A model generated the notes under the pieces. It worked only from the letters and a program-made list of their open reading frames with translations, had not been told where the DNA came from and made no database searches. The position numbers and the translations under genes are program-made. Shown here one piece after another: positions 56,642 to 64,000 of a stretch of DNA of 64,000 nucleotides. Numbering within the stretch: the stretch's first letter is position 1; every line of letters begins with the position of its first letter. Origin of the DNA: Chengkuizengella axinellae (GTDB taxonomy: Bacteria > Bacillota > Bacilli > Paenibacillales > KCTC-33759); contig NZ_JAVAMP010000001.1 of NCBI RefSeq assembly GCF_030730905.1, positions 868,001-932,000 on the forward strand, in the 5' to 3' direction.

Positions 56642-58693
56642 ATGAATAAATTAAATCAAACCCCTCTCCAAGAAGTTCATGGTTTGGGTGCTGCAAGAAG
56701 CAAGGATTTAAATGCACTAGGTATTCATTCTGTTTCAGATTTAATTGAATATTTTCCTTTTCGATATGAAGATTATCGATTGCGTGATCTTTCTTTAGTA
56801 GAGGATGGGGAAAAGATTACGGTCCAAGCAAAGGTGTATAGCTTGCCACAAGTTCAGCGATATGGGCGAAATAAGTCACGAATGACATGTAAAATGCTTG
56901 TGGACGAGCAGCATATGATTACAACAGTATGGTTTAACAGGCATTTTCTTAAAGACCGCCTTATTGCTGGGAAAGAAATAATATTGTCAGGGAAATGGGA
57001 TCGAAAAAGACAAACACTTACGGTTTCAGAATCAGAATTTCCTGGTTCTAATGCACCACAAACAGGTGCTTTGCAACCTGTATACTCAGTTGGAGGATCC
57101 ATTACTCAAAGATGGATTCGAAAGATAATTCAACAGGCATTGCAGCAGTATAGTGAACTGATTACGGATCCAATCCCTGCGACTTATTCTCAAAAACATA
57201 ATTTGATTCCTCGCAAACAAGCCATTCTTTTTATTCACCGTCCCCAAGATGCATCAGATGGTACAGAAGCAAGACGGCGATTAGTTTATGAGGAACTTTT
57301 TTTATTTCAACTTAAGCTGATGATTTTCCGTTCTATGTCAAGGACAAAAGCAGATGGTATTCAACATGAATTTGAATCTGAAGATGTTCGCAAGTTTGTG
57401 CGAGCACTTCCATTTCAACTCACAGACTCTCAAAAAAAAGTCACTGCAGAACTTCTATCCGATTTACGCAAGTCATATAGCATGAACCGTTTACTGCAGG
57501 GAGACGTGGGTTCTGGGAAAACAGTTGTCGCTGCTACAGCCCTTTATGCAAATTTTAAATCAGGGTATCAGGGGGCAATGATGGTGCCGACCGAAATACT
57601 GGCAGAGCAGCACTACCAATCGCTTCAAGAGCTTTTTGAACCTTATGGTTTAGAAATCGGATTGTTAGTAGGTAGTTTAACAAATAAACAGCGGAGAGAT
57701 GTGCTTGCATCCTTGCAATCAGGTCTAATCGATATTGTAATAGGAACTCATGCATTGATTCAGGAAAAAGTACATTTTAGAAACTTGGGTTTGGTAGTCA
57801 CAGATGAGCAGCATCGTTTCGGTGTAAATCAACGAAGTATATTCAGACATAAAGGGTTTAATCCCGATGTACTTACGATGACAGCAACTCCGATTCCAAG
57901 AACCCTTGCTATTACAGCCTTTGGAGATATGGATGTATCTACATTAAAGGAGCTGCCAAAAGGCAGGAAGGAAATAAAAACGTACTGGGTGAAACATAAT
58001 TTGATGGAAAGAGTGTTAGGTTTTATTCAAAAGGAATTGCAGGCACATCGTCAGGCTTATGTTATATGCCCTTTAATTGAAGAATCAGATAAGATAGATG
58101 TTCAAAATGCGATCGATTTACATGCCCAAATACAAGAGGTTTTAAGTGGTTATAAGGTTGGTCTGCTGCATGGTAGACAACCCGCAGATGAAAAAGAAGA
58201 AGTGATGTCTCAGTTTAGTGAAAATGAGGTGCACGTTTTAGTTTCTACGACTGTAGTTGAGGTCGGAGTAAACGTACCCAATGCGACGATAATGGTGATT
58301 TATGATGCCGATCGTTTTGGATTGTCACAGCTTCATCAATTACGTGGTAGAGTTGGTAGAGGGCAGGATCAGTCATATTGTATTCTTATTGCTGATCCTA
58401 AGTCAGAGATCGGTAAAGAAAGAATGCGCTCCATGACAATAACAAATGATGGATTTGAAATCGCACGAATGGATCTGGAATTAAGAGGTCCTGGAGATTT
58501 TTTTGGAACAAAACAAAGCGGTATGCCAGAATTTCGTCTTGCAGATTTGGCTCATGATTTTGAGATGTTGGAAATGGCTAGAGAAGATGCAGCTGAATTA
58601 GTACGTTCAGATGAATTCTGGACTGCTGCAAAGTATTTGCCTCTACGTGAACTTTTGGACAAGGCTCAGCTGATGGAGAAAGAATTGGATTAA
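56642..58693 (+). CDS. recG: ATP-dependent DNA helicase RecG
   Basis: RecG reverses stalled replication forks and branch-migrates Holliday junctions. The 683-residue protein has an N-terminal wedge (OB) domain with YFPFRYEDYR, and helicase lobes with LLQGDVGSGKT, DEQHRFGVNQR, TATPIPRTLA, the TRG region QLHQLRGRVGRGQDQSYC and GDFFGTKQSGMPEF. The length is normal. No good SD precedes the ATG, and it begins one base after the degV stop, so translation is probably coupled. Confidence 0.95.
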   Translation: MNKLNQTPLQEVHGLGAARSKDLNALGIHSVSDLIEYFPFRYEDYRLRDLSLVEDGEKITVQAKVYSLPQVQRYGRNKSRMTCKMLVDEQHMITTVWFNRHFLKDRLIAGKEIILSGKWDRKRQTLTVSESEFPGSNAPQTGALQPVYSVGGSITQRWIRKIIQQALQQYSELITDPIPATYSQKHNLIPRKQAILFIHRPQDASDGTEARRRLVYEELFLFQLKLMIFRSMSRTKADGIQHEFESEDVRKFVRALPFQLTDSQKKVTAELLSDLRKSYSMNRLLQGDVGSGKTVVAATALYANFKSGYQGAMMVPTEILAEQHYQSLQELFEPYGLEIGLLVGSLTNKQRRDVLASLQSGLIDIVIGTHALIQEKVHFRNLGLVVTDEQHRFGVNQRSIFRHKGFNPDVLTMTATPIPRTLAITAFGDMDVSTLKELPKGRKEIKTYWVKHNLMERVLGFIQKELQAHRQAYVICPLIEESDKIDVQNAIDLHAQIQEVLSGYKVGLLHGRQPADEKEEVMSQFSENEVHVLVSTTVVEVGVNVPNATIMVIYDADRFGLSQLHQLRGRVGRGQDQSYCILIADPKSEIGKERMRSMTITNDGFEIARMDLELRGPGDFFGTKQSGMPEFRLADLAHDFEMLEMAREDAAELVRSDEFWTAAKYLPLRELLDKAQLMEKELD

Positions 58694-58860
58694 ACATACA
58701 ACTGAACAGTAGGTTGAAATACCTTTAAAACGACGCATGATTCCTTAGCAAAAATCAAGCAATAACGTGGTGGGTAGCAATTTTGTAACATTTAAGGAAT
58801 TCACTGAGAGGTTCCATCGAATAGAAGAAATTGAGGGACTTATCCTCTAAAATTTTGTTG

Positions 58861-58893
58861 AAATAGGGGAATTTATTTCCCTTATTTTTTTCT
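58861..58893 (+). terminator. Terminator after recG
   Basis: An 11-bp stem with one G-U pair (58861-58871 with 58877-58887) is followed by a T-rich run. Confidence 0.8.
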
Positions 58894-58988
58894 TCCAAAG
58901 GTCAAAAGAAGGACTCAATGACATCTTCGAGAGACTATGTTAAGATTGTTTGTTCCAATGTTAATGGGTACAACTGAAGTCGCTTTCG

Positions 58989-59957
58989 TCATTTTGAGAT
59001 GGGTTCTATATACGTTACAGCAAAATAATTTTGTTTATCGGTCCAGAATTTGCGCAAGCAAAGCCCTGATTTGAGCAGCGATTGTTCAAATTGTTTGAGG
59101 TCAAATTTATAAGAATTCTCGGTGTGAATCGTTTCTTCAGGAAGAAAAGAAAAAGTTTCATCTCCAATGGATACTGCTTGCTTCACCTTGCTAATTAGGT
59201 GCATTTCAATCCTATTATGAACCTTGTTGAAATAAGCATGATGTTCAAAATGATTAACTTGAAAATTGGAGCTAAGTTCTTTGTTTATTCGGTGCAATAG
59301 GTTTTTATTGAATGCAGCAGTAATGCCTTTTGAATCGTTATAAGCGGCTTCTAATAAAGCAGTTGATTTATTTAAATCAATACCTATTATCAAACCATCC
59401 TGCTGGTTTAAATTTATAGCGATTTCACATAAAAAGTTCTCCCTCTCTTTTTCATTTAAGTTTCCAATTGTTGATCCAAGGAATAAAATGATTTTTTGTT
59501 CTTTATCATTCTGACGTAGAAATGACAAGGCTTGTGTATAGTCGGCACGAATGGCTTTCACATCCAATAGAGGAAAGGAAAGAAGTAATTTTTCAACGGT
59601 GTTGTTTAGAGCTTTCCCAGAAATATCGATGGGTATATATCGATTTCCCCTCTTTAATGAGTTTAATATGAGTTGAATTTTTTCTTCACTGCCGCACCCT
59701 AATTCAAATAATGGAGCATTATGACCAATCAAATCACAAATATCTGAGTGAAAGGTTGTCAATATTTCTTTTTCAGCACGAGTTAAGTAATATTCTGGTA
59801 ACATGGTGATCTGATTAAAGAGTTTGGTGCCTTTTTCATCGTAAAACCATTTTGGGTGCAGTTGTTTTTGGTTTAGTTTTAATCCTTTTAAGACTTCTTC
59901 TTTTAAAGAGGAGACAGGAGGGTTCAAATCAAGGATCATATGGTTTGATTGCATCAT
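58989..59957 (-). CDS. egtD: L-histidine N-alpha-trimethyltransferase EgtD
   Basis: EgtD uses three SAM molecules to convert histidine to hercynine, the first step of ergothioneine synthesis. The 322-residue protein has the EgtD features PKWFYDEKGTKLFNQI, LPEYYLTRAEKEIL, the SAM-binding LFELGCGSEEK, IPIDISGKAL, FLGSTIGNL with the substrate-binding Asn, and GIDLNKSTALLEAAYND. GGAGGAG precedes the ATG and lies inside the end of egtB, only one base separating the genes. The product forms the substrate for EgtB. Confidence 0.92.
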   Translation of the reverse strand: MMQSNHMILDLNPPVSSLKEEVLKGLKLNQKQLHPKWFYDEKGTKLFNQITMLPEYYLTRAEKEILTTFHSDICDLIGHNAPLFELGCGSEEKIQLILNSLKRGNRYIPIDISGKALNNTVEKLLLSFPLLDVKAIRADYTQALSFLRQNDKEQKIILFLGSTIGNLNEKERENFLCEIAINLNQQDGLIIGIDLNKSTALLEAAYNDSKGITAAFNKNLLHRINKELSSNFQVNHFEHHAYFNKVHNRIEMHLISKVKQAVSIGDETFSFLPEETIHTENSYKFDLKQFEQSLLKSGLCLRKFWTDKQNYFAVTYIEPISK

Positions 59958-59958
59958 T

Positions 59959-61185
59959 TTATCGCTCCTCCTTTGCTAAACGAAGACCGCTGAACTGCCA
60001 TCTTTTATCAGGCTGGAAGAAATTGCGGTAGGTTGCTCGAATATGATTGCGGGGAGTAGCACTAGATCCACCACGTAAAACCATCTGATTACTCATGAAT
60101 TTCGCATTGTATTCTCCTAATGCACCTTCTGATCGTGCACTTTGCGGATAACGTGTATAAGGACTGGACGTCCACTCCCACACTGTACCAAAAGTGGTTT
60201 TGTCTGATTCATATTTTTCATTAAAAAGAAGATTTTCTAATAATTTTCCTTCAACGGGTATGTCTTGAAAAGCATGTTCCCATTCTTGTTCGGTTGGCAG
60301 GCGATAACCCGACCATCTTGCGAAAGCATCAGCTTCATAAAAGCTGATATGTGAAACAGGTTGGTTTTTTTCTAAAGGTTTTAGTCCAGAAAGTGTAAAT
60401 TCATACCAAATTCCATCTATGTTTTCCCAATAAAGGGGTGTGCTCCATTTTTCCCTTAAGACAGTTTCCCATCCATCAGAAAGCCAATTAACGGCGTTGG
60501 TATAACCATTGTCTTCGATAAATTCAAGATATTCGCCATTTGTTGCGGGTCTGTTTGCAATGGCAAAAGGGTATAAAAAATGTTTGTGAGCGGGCTGTTC
60601 ATTATCGAATGAAAAATCTTGATTATTTGTTCCGATCGAGGTAATTCCTCCATTGAAATGGTCCCACTTTAACGTTGATACAGTTGAATTGCGTGATGCA
60701 TCGTGAAGACTCTCTTTGTATGAAGGTCTTAGGGGGTTTATTGAGAAATTATATTTAATATCAGTCATTAACAGCTCCTGATGTTGTTGTTCATGGTGAA
60801 TTCCTAATAAAATCAAAGAATAGAGTTTTTCGTCTAGCTCATCGCCTTTATTAAACAACCCAATGATTTCTTCATCAACTGCACTTCTGTAATCTAGTAC
60901 TTCTCTTACTGTTGGGCGAGAAATTAAACCTCTTTTTGATCTTGGGAACGGTTTATTCAATGTTTCATAGTAAGAATTAAACAACTTCCTTGCCCCTTCT
61001 AAGTTATAGCTGTACCCAGGTTTATGATCCATTAAAACAAATTCTTCAAAAAACCAGGTTGTATGGGCTAAGTGCCATTTTGGAGGACTAACATCTACCA
61101 TCGTCTGTATACCAAAATCCTCAATTTCCAAGGGTTCAACGATTTGTAGTGTTAGGTTTCTCGTATACTGGTACTTTTCTATCAA
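59959..61185 (-). CDS. egtB: Ergothioneine biosynthesis sulfoxide synthase EgtB
   Basis: EgtB is a non-haem iron enzyme that joins a thiol donor to hercynine using oxygen. This 408-residue protein has an N-terminal DinB-like domain with HLAHTTWFFE and the HX3HXE iron motif HHEQQHQE, and a C-terminal FGE-sulfatase-like domain with NRPATNGEYLEFIEDNGY, GYRLPTEQEWEHA, GTVWEWTSSPY and LRGGSSATPRNHIR. The TTG start at 61185 has no SD. A strong AAGGAGGG lies 42 bases upstream in the same open frame without an ATG, GTG or TTG nearby, so the true start may be a non-canonical codon near 61215-61221. The mycobacterial residues that bind gamma-glutamylcysteine are replaced. Confidence 0.92.
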   Translation of the reverse strand: MIEKYQYTRNLTLQIVEPLEIEDFGIQTMVDVSPPKWHLAHTTWFFEEFVLMDHKPGYSYNLEGARKLFNSYYETLNKPFPRSKRGLISRPTVREVLDYRSAVDEEIIGLFNKGDELDEKLYSLILLGIHHEQQHQELLMTDIKYNFSINPLRPSYKESLHDASRNSTVSTLKWDHFNGGITSIGTNNQDFSFDNEQPAHKHFLYPFAIANRPATNGEYLEFIEDNGYTNAVNWLSDGWETVLREKWSTPLYWENIDGIWYEFTLSGLKPLEKNQPVSHISFYEADAFARWSGYRLPTEQEWEHAFQDIPVEGKLLENLLFNEKYESDKTTFGTVWEWTSSPYTRYPQSARSEGALGEYNAKFMSNQMVLRGGSSATPRNHIRATYRNFFQPDKRWQFSGLRLAKEER

Positions 61186-61314
61186 TAGATCATTTTTATT
61201 TGTTTGATTATGAATAACGATAACGATCCCTCCTTGTTGTGAATTGAAATCTAAACAAATAATAACTAAAAGAATATATGATTTCTGTTCATATTTTATG
61301 ATGGATTATGTAAG

Positions 61315-61959
61315 TTACATCATATCAAGTATTCTCACCATACCTTGATAACTTAAATGAAGACCAAATCCTAATATAATCAGACTTGCAACAGTTGAGA
61401 TTCGTTTAAGTGTACTTGGATTAAGCGATTTTCTTCCAAAGTGAACGATGAGAGCTAAGTTTAAGTTCCATAATCCGATTCCTATAAAAACAGCGCTGCT
61501 GATAATAAATGCTTTAATTTTGTTGTCTTCATTAAAAGTGTCACTTAATACTGATCCATAGATACCTAACCAGAAAAGAACGTTAAGGGGGTTAAAAGCA
61601 GCAATAAAGGCTCCTGTTAAAAATGAATTCATCAAGCTCCTATTATTAGAGTGGACTGATTCATTTACCACTAACGATTGTTTATGTTTTAATAAACTTT
61701 GTAAACCTGTATGTATTAACACCACCGCTCCAAAAATAATCAATGTAAGTTGAACTCCCTGGATGGTTAACAGTCTAGCAAATCCCTGGTACATGAGGAA
61801 CATTAATATACAATCTGCAGTCATTCCACCTGCCCCTACAAATAGAGACGACCAGAATCCTTGAGATAAACCTCTCCTAAGAATTTCAATGTTAATTGGT
61901 CCAATGGGTGCTGCGATGGATAACCCTAAAATAATATGTTTAAATAAAAGTAAAGACAT
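61315..61959 (-). CDS. LysE family amino acid exporter
   Basis: This 214-residue membrane protein belongs to the LysE/RhtB translocators, which export amino acids or related compounds. About six hydrophobic segments are visible. The family N-terminus GLSIAAPIGPINIEILRRGL and the middle motif GAFIAAFNPLNVLFWLG are present. GGAGCG lies before the ATG. It lies in the same orientation as egtBD, about 130 bases upstream, and might share a transcript, but no link in function is shown. The exported substrate is unknown. Confidence 0.85.
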   Translation of the reverse strand: MSLLLFKHIILGLSIAAPIGPINIEILRRGLSQGFWSSLFVGAGGMTADCILMFLMYQGFARLLTIQGVQLTLIIFGAVVLIHTGLQSLLKHKQSLVVNESVHSNNRSLMNSFLTGAFIAAFNPLNVLFWLGIYGSVLSDTFNEDNKIKAFIISSAVFIGIGLWNLNLALIVHFGRKSLNPSTLKRISTVASLIILGFGLHLSYQGMVRILDMM

Positions 61960-62168
61960 CTCTTTAACGCTCCTTTATAGCCTGTCTATATAGCTAGGTA
62001 TATTAACAGTTTTTAATTTTATGTCATGAACAATCATGATTCCAAATAGCATCATTTTTCATTACTCATATTTTAAATATGGAAAATGAGTTTTTTGTTT
62101 CTTTTCAAATTTTTGAGGTACATATTCAGCCTCTTCATCATAAACATTGCAGTATGGAGGTGTGATTT

Positions 62169-62456
62169 ATGGGCTATCAAGATTATGGAATTCCTGAATC
62201 GCTTGTGGAGCGTGTGAAGAAAAAATTACAAAACGATGTTTACTCAGAAAGGGTATCAAAAGTCTTGGAGGGTGTTACAAAAAAAGATTTGCAAAGTCGC
62301 TCAAAGGTAAAGGCTCTTTTACAAAAAGTATCTAAAGTTTTAGGAATTAAAATCGATACTAAAATGAGCAATAATATTGTTAAATTTGTAATTGATCAAA
62401 AAATTGATCCCAAAAATACATTTCATTTAATAAAGTTGTGGGGAATGTTTAGGTAA
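62169..62456 (+). CDS. SpoVIF-like sporulation protein
   Basis: This 95-residue protein resembles stage VI sporulation protein F (SpoVIF/YjcC family). The central SKVKALLQKVSKVLGIKI and NIVKFVIDQKIDP match the family's helical core. SpoVIF in B. subtilis acts late in coat assembly. GGAGGTG precedes the ATG. A CATCATA sequence at 62136 fits a sigma-G -10 but has no good -35. Two terminators follow. The assignment is moderately sure because the family is short. Confidence 0.7.
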   Translation: MGYQDYGIPESLVERVKKKLQNDVYSERVSKVLEGVTKKDLQSRSKVKALLQKVSKVLGIKIDTKMSNNIVKFVIDQKIDPKNTFHLIKLWGMFR

Positions 62457-62490
62457 ATTGAAATCAAATATAGCATAATTGAAATTGTAT

Positions 62491-62523
62491 CCAGCTTGTC
62501 TTCAATGATAAGTTGGTTTTTTT
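62491..62523 (+). terminator. First of two tandem terminators after the spoVIF-like gene
   Basis: CCAGCTTGTC pairs with GATAAGTTGG (two G-U pairs), followed by T7. Confidence 0.8.
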
Positions 62524-62555
62524 CGTTACATCCAATTGGGATGTAACGTTTTTTT
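62524..62555 (+). terminator. Second tandem terminator after the spoVIF-like gene
   Basis: CGTTACATCC pairs perfectly with GGATGTAACG (62524-62533 with 62539-62548), followed by T7. Confidence 0.85.
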
Positions 62556-62684
62556 AAAAATAGACAAAAACTAAATCTGTTTGACATTATGTAGACAAAG
62601 AAATATAATGTTTATTATAAAATAAACAAACAAAATCAAATAATATCTATGGATATATAGGTAAAAGGAAAGAGTGTTTATGGA

Positions 62685-63803
62685 ATGAAAAATTTAGATT
62701 TGTTTTGGAATGCGTCTTTAGAAGAAATGAAATGCGGATACATGGAAGAAGAAGAGGTTTATACTTGTTTACTCTGTGGGGAAAAAATAGAAAAAGGAAT
62801 CATTTACCCTGATGATGGTATTTTGTACGAAGCGAGTAAGTATATACGAGTTCATATTGAGAAGACTCATCAATCTGTTTTTGATTATTTAATCCGTTTG
62901 AATAAAAAAGTGACAGGTCTTACAGATCATCAAAACACACTGCTCCGACTTTTTTTTGAGGGGAAAAATGATAAAGAAATCCAAAAAGAAACTGGAATTG
63001 GAAGTGCTTCTACGATTCGAAATCATCGTTTTGCACTAAAAGAGAAGGAACGTCAATCCAAAAGCTTTTTAGTATTAATGGAGTTATTAAAAGAAAAGGA
63101 CAAAAAAACATCTTCGATTGTTATTCCTCATAAAACAGCAACAATGGTAGACGATCGTTATGTTGTCACTGAAAAAGAAAGTATAGAAATTTTAGCAAAG
63201 TATTTTCCCGAAGGTACAGATGGTCCTTTAACAACATTTTCGATGAAAGAAAAACATAAGCTGATCGTTCTTAGAGAAATTGTAAAGAAATTAGAAGGTA
63301 GACGAATTTATACTGAAAAGGAACTCAATCAAATTTTAAAAACTGTGTATGATGACTATGTGATTTTAAGAAGATATTTGATTGAATATGGCTTTTTAGA
63401 TAGAAAAGGGGATGGAAGTGCCTATTGGCTGAAGGAAGGAGAAGAGATGTTGAATAATCGAAAAGAAGCAGTGCAAACTTATTTGGATATGAAAAAGGAA
63501 GCGGGTGTATATCAGATCAAAAACAAGATGAATCAAATGATTTTTATCGGCAGCAGTATGAATTTAAAATCTTTAAACGGAAGACAGTTTGAATTGGATA
63601 TGGGAAGTCATCCAATCAAAAAGCTACAAAATGATTACAACAAGTATGGAAAAGATGCGTTTACTTTTGAAGTGTTACAGCTTTTAGATGATAAAGAAGA
63701 TGAAAATATAGATAAATGGGAGGCCTTGAAAAAACTAGAGGAGAAATGGATGAATGAGTTACAGCCATACGGAGAAAAAGGGTATAACACAAAAAAAGCT
63801 TGA
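62685..63803 (+). CDS. Zinc-finger/HTH/DUF2087/GIY-YIG domain protein
   Basis: This 372-residue protein of Bacillales is of unknown function. Four parts can be seen: a C2H2-like zinc site (Cys28, Cys31, His57, His62), a LuxR-like helix-turn-helix (about 80-120, LTDHQNTLLRLFFEGKNDKE), a DUF2087 winged domain (about 165-250, GRRIYTEKELNQILKTVYDD and LRRYLIEYGFLDRKGDGS), and a C-terminal GIY-YIG-like nuclease domain (about 272-370, with GVYQIKN, FIGSS, a candidate catalytic Arg300 and Glu352/353). The second GIY-YIG motif is FIG, not YIG. The SD (AAAGGAAAG) is distant from the ATG. It may be a DNA-binding regulator or nuclease. Confidence 0.8.
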   Translation: MKNLDLFWNASLEEMKCGYMEEEEVYTCLLCGEKIEKGIIYPDDGILYEASKYIRVHIEKTHQSVFDYLIRLNKKVTGLTDHQNTLLRLFFEGKNDKEIQKETGIGSASTIRNHRFALKEKERQSKSFLVLMELLKEKDKKTSSIVIPHKTATMVDDRYVVTEKESIEILAKYFPEGTDGPLTTFSMKEKHKLIVLREIVKKLEGRRIYTEKELNQILKTVYDDYVILRRYLIEYGFLDRKGDGSAYWLKEGEEMLNNRKEAVQTYLDMKKEAGVYQIKNKMNQMIFIGSSMNLKSLNGRQFELDMGSHPIKKLQNDYNKYGKDAFTFEVLQLLDDKEDENIDKWEALKKLEEKWMNELQPYGEKGYNTKKA

Positions 63804-63859
63804 AAATAACACAATTAAATAAGAAGTATGGGCAAAATGCGATGAAAGGAGGTGAAATA

Positions 63860-64000
63860 ATGAATACTGAGCAAGAATTAATGATCACATTGTTCAAATT
63901 TTTGCAGGAACAAAATTAAGTGAAGGAGCATTGAATTATGGACTTACCTACTTATATTTTTTGTTGCCTGGTTTAGGATTTGTAATTGTAACACAAGTAT
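63860..64000 (+). CDS. Partial, apparently frameshifted ORF of unknown function at the window end
   Basis: A near-perfect AAAGGAGGTG site precedes an ATG that opens only a 19-codon ORF (MNTEQELMITLFKFLQEQN), ending at 63919. Another frame then stays open to the window end and encodes a hydrophobic segment (GLTYLYFLLPGLGFVIV). One extra T in the T5 run at about 63898-63902 would join the two into a single membrane-protein-like frame. It could therefore be a frameshifted gene, a sequencing error or two separate small ORFs. I do not recognise the protein. Confidence 0.35.

Noticed and set aside
1-64000. CRISPR arrays, tRNA or rRNA genes, insertion sequences and prophage genes
   Set aside because: I looked for repeated spacers, cloverleaf-like segments, transposase motifs and phage structural proteins and found none.

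Overview
This window is an AT-rich stretch of a bacterial chromosome. It almost certainly comes from an endospore-forming member of the Bacillales, and gene content and protein style suggest a Paenibacillaceae-like lineage. The evidence is the presence of spoVM, a spoVIF-like gene, remA, ylaN, ricF (ylbF), ylbG, prpC/prkC and rqcH, strong Shine-Dalgarno sites (AGGAGG type), frequent TTG/GTG starts, and a gene order that follows Bacillus subtilis from yloA to recG. No rRNA, tRNA, CRISPR array, insertion sequence or prophage was seen. Many starts were moved to the codon that fits the ribosome binding site.

Layout. 0-6 kb: M29 aminopeptidase, a truncated HPr-like protein, ylaN and an Asp23 protein on the plus strand; yugN-like and ftsW on the minus strand; an M20D amidohydrolase and a CBS-pair protein. 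6-10 kb: a coupled pair, an XPB-type helicase and its helicase-associated partner. 10-14.5 kb: ricF, an L-asparaginase, ylbG, a chemoreceptor and a DUF3899 membrane protein. 14.7-26.6 kb: two complete oligopeptide ABC importer operons in tandem. The first is a classical oppABCDF set. The second is a paralogous set of the Dpp/App kind. Each has a strong stem-loop between the binding-protein gene and the permease genes. 26.8-28.8 kb: a LysR regulator, a small unknown ORF and a PHP phosphoesterase.

29-58.7 kb is a housekeeping block: rqcH (divergent), a P-type Ca2+ ATPase, dapF, a narK-type transporter behind a textbook Fnr site, a homocysteine methyltransferase/MTHFR fusion, then yicC-remA-gmk-rpoZ-coaBC-priA-def-fmt-rsmB-rlmN-prpC-prkC-rsgA-rpe-spoVM-(rpmB)-yloU-fakA-degV-recG. 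These genes serve ribosome rescue and assembly, nucleotide and CoA synthesis, replication restart, translation initiation, rRNA modification, Ser/Thr phosphorylation signalling and fatty acid activation. 59-64 kb: a two-gene ergothioneine-type operon (egtB-egtD), a LysE exporter, a spoVIF-like gene, an uncharacterised zinc-finger/HTH/DUF2087/GIY-YIG protein, and a broken or partial ORF at the window end.

I found no clear new multi-gene system. The most promising leads are the ergothioneine pair, whose EgtB has a cysteine-type active site and no canonical start codon next to its ribosome binding site; the zinc-finger/GIY-YIG protein; the XPB helicase pair; the active-site-less HPr-like protein; the RqcH with an altered DR motif; and a structured intergenic RNA candidate before narK.
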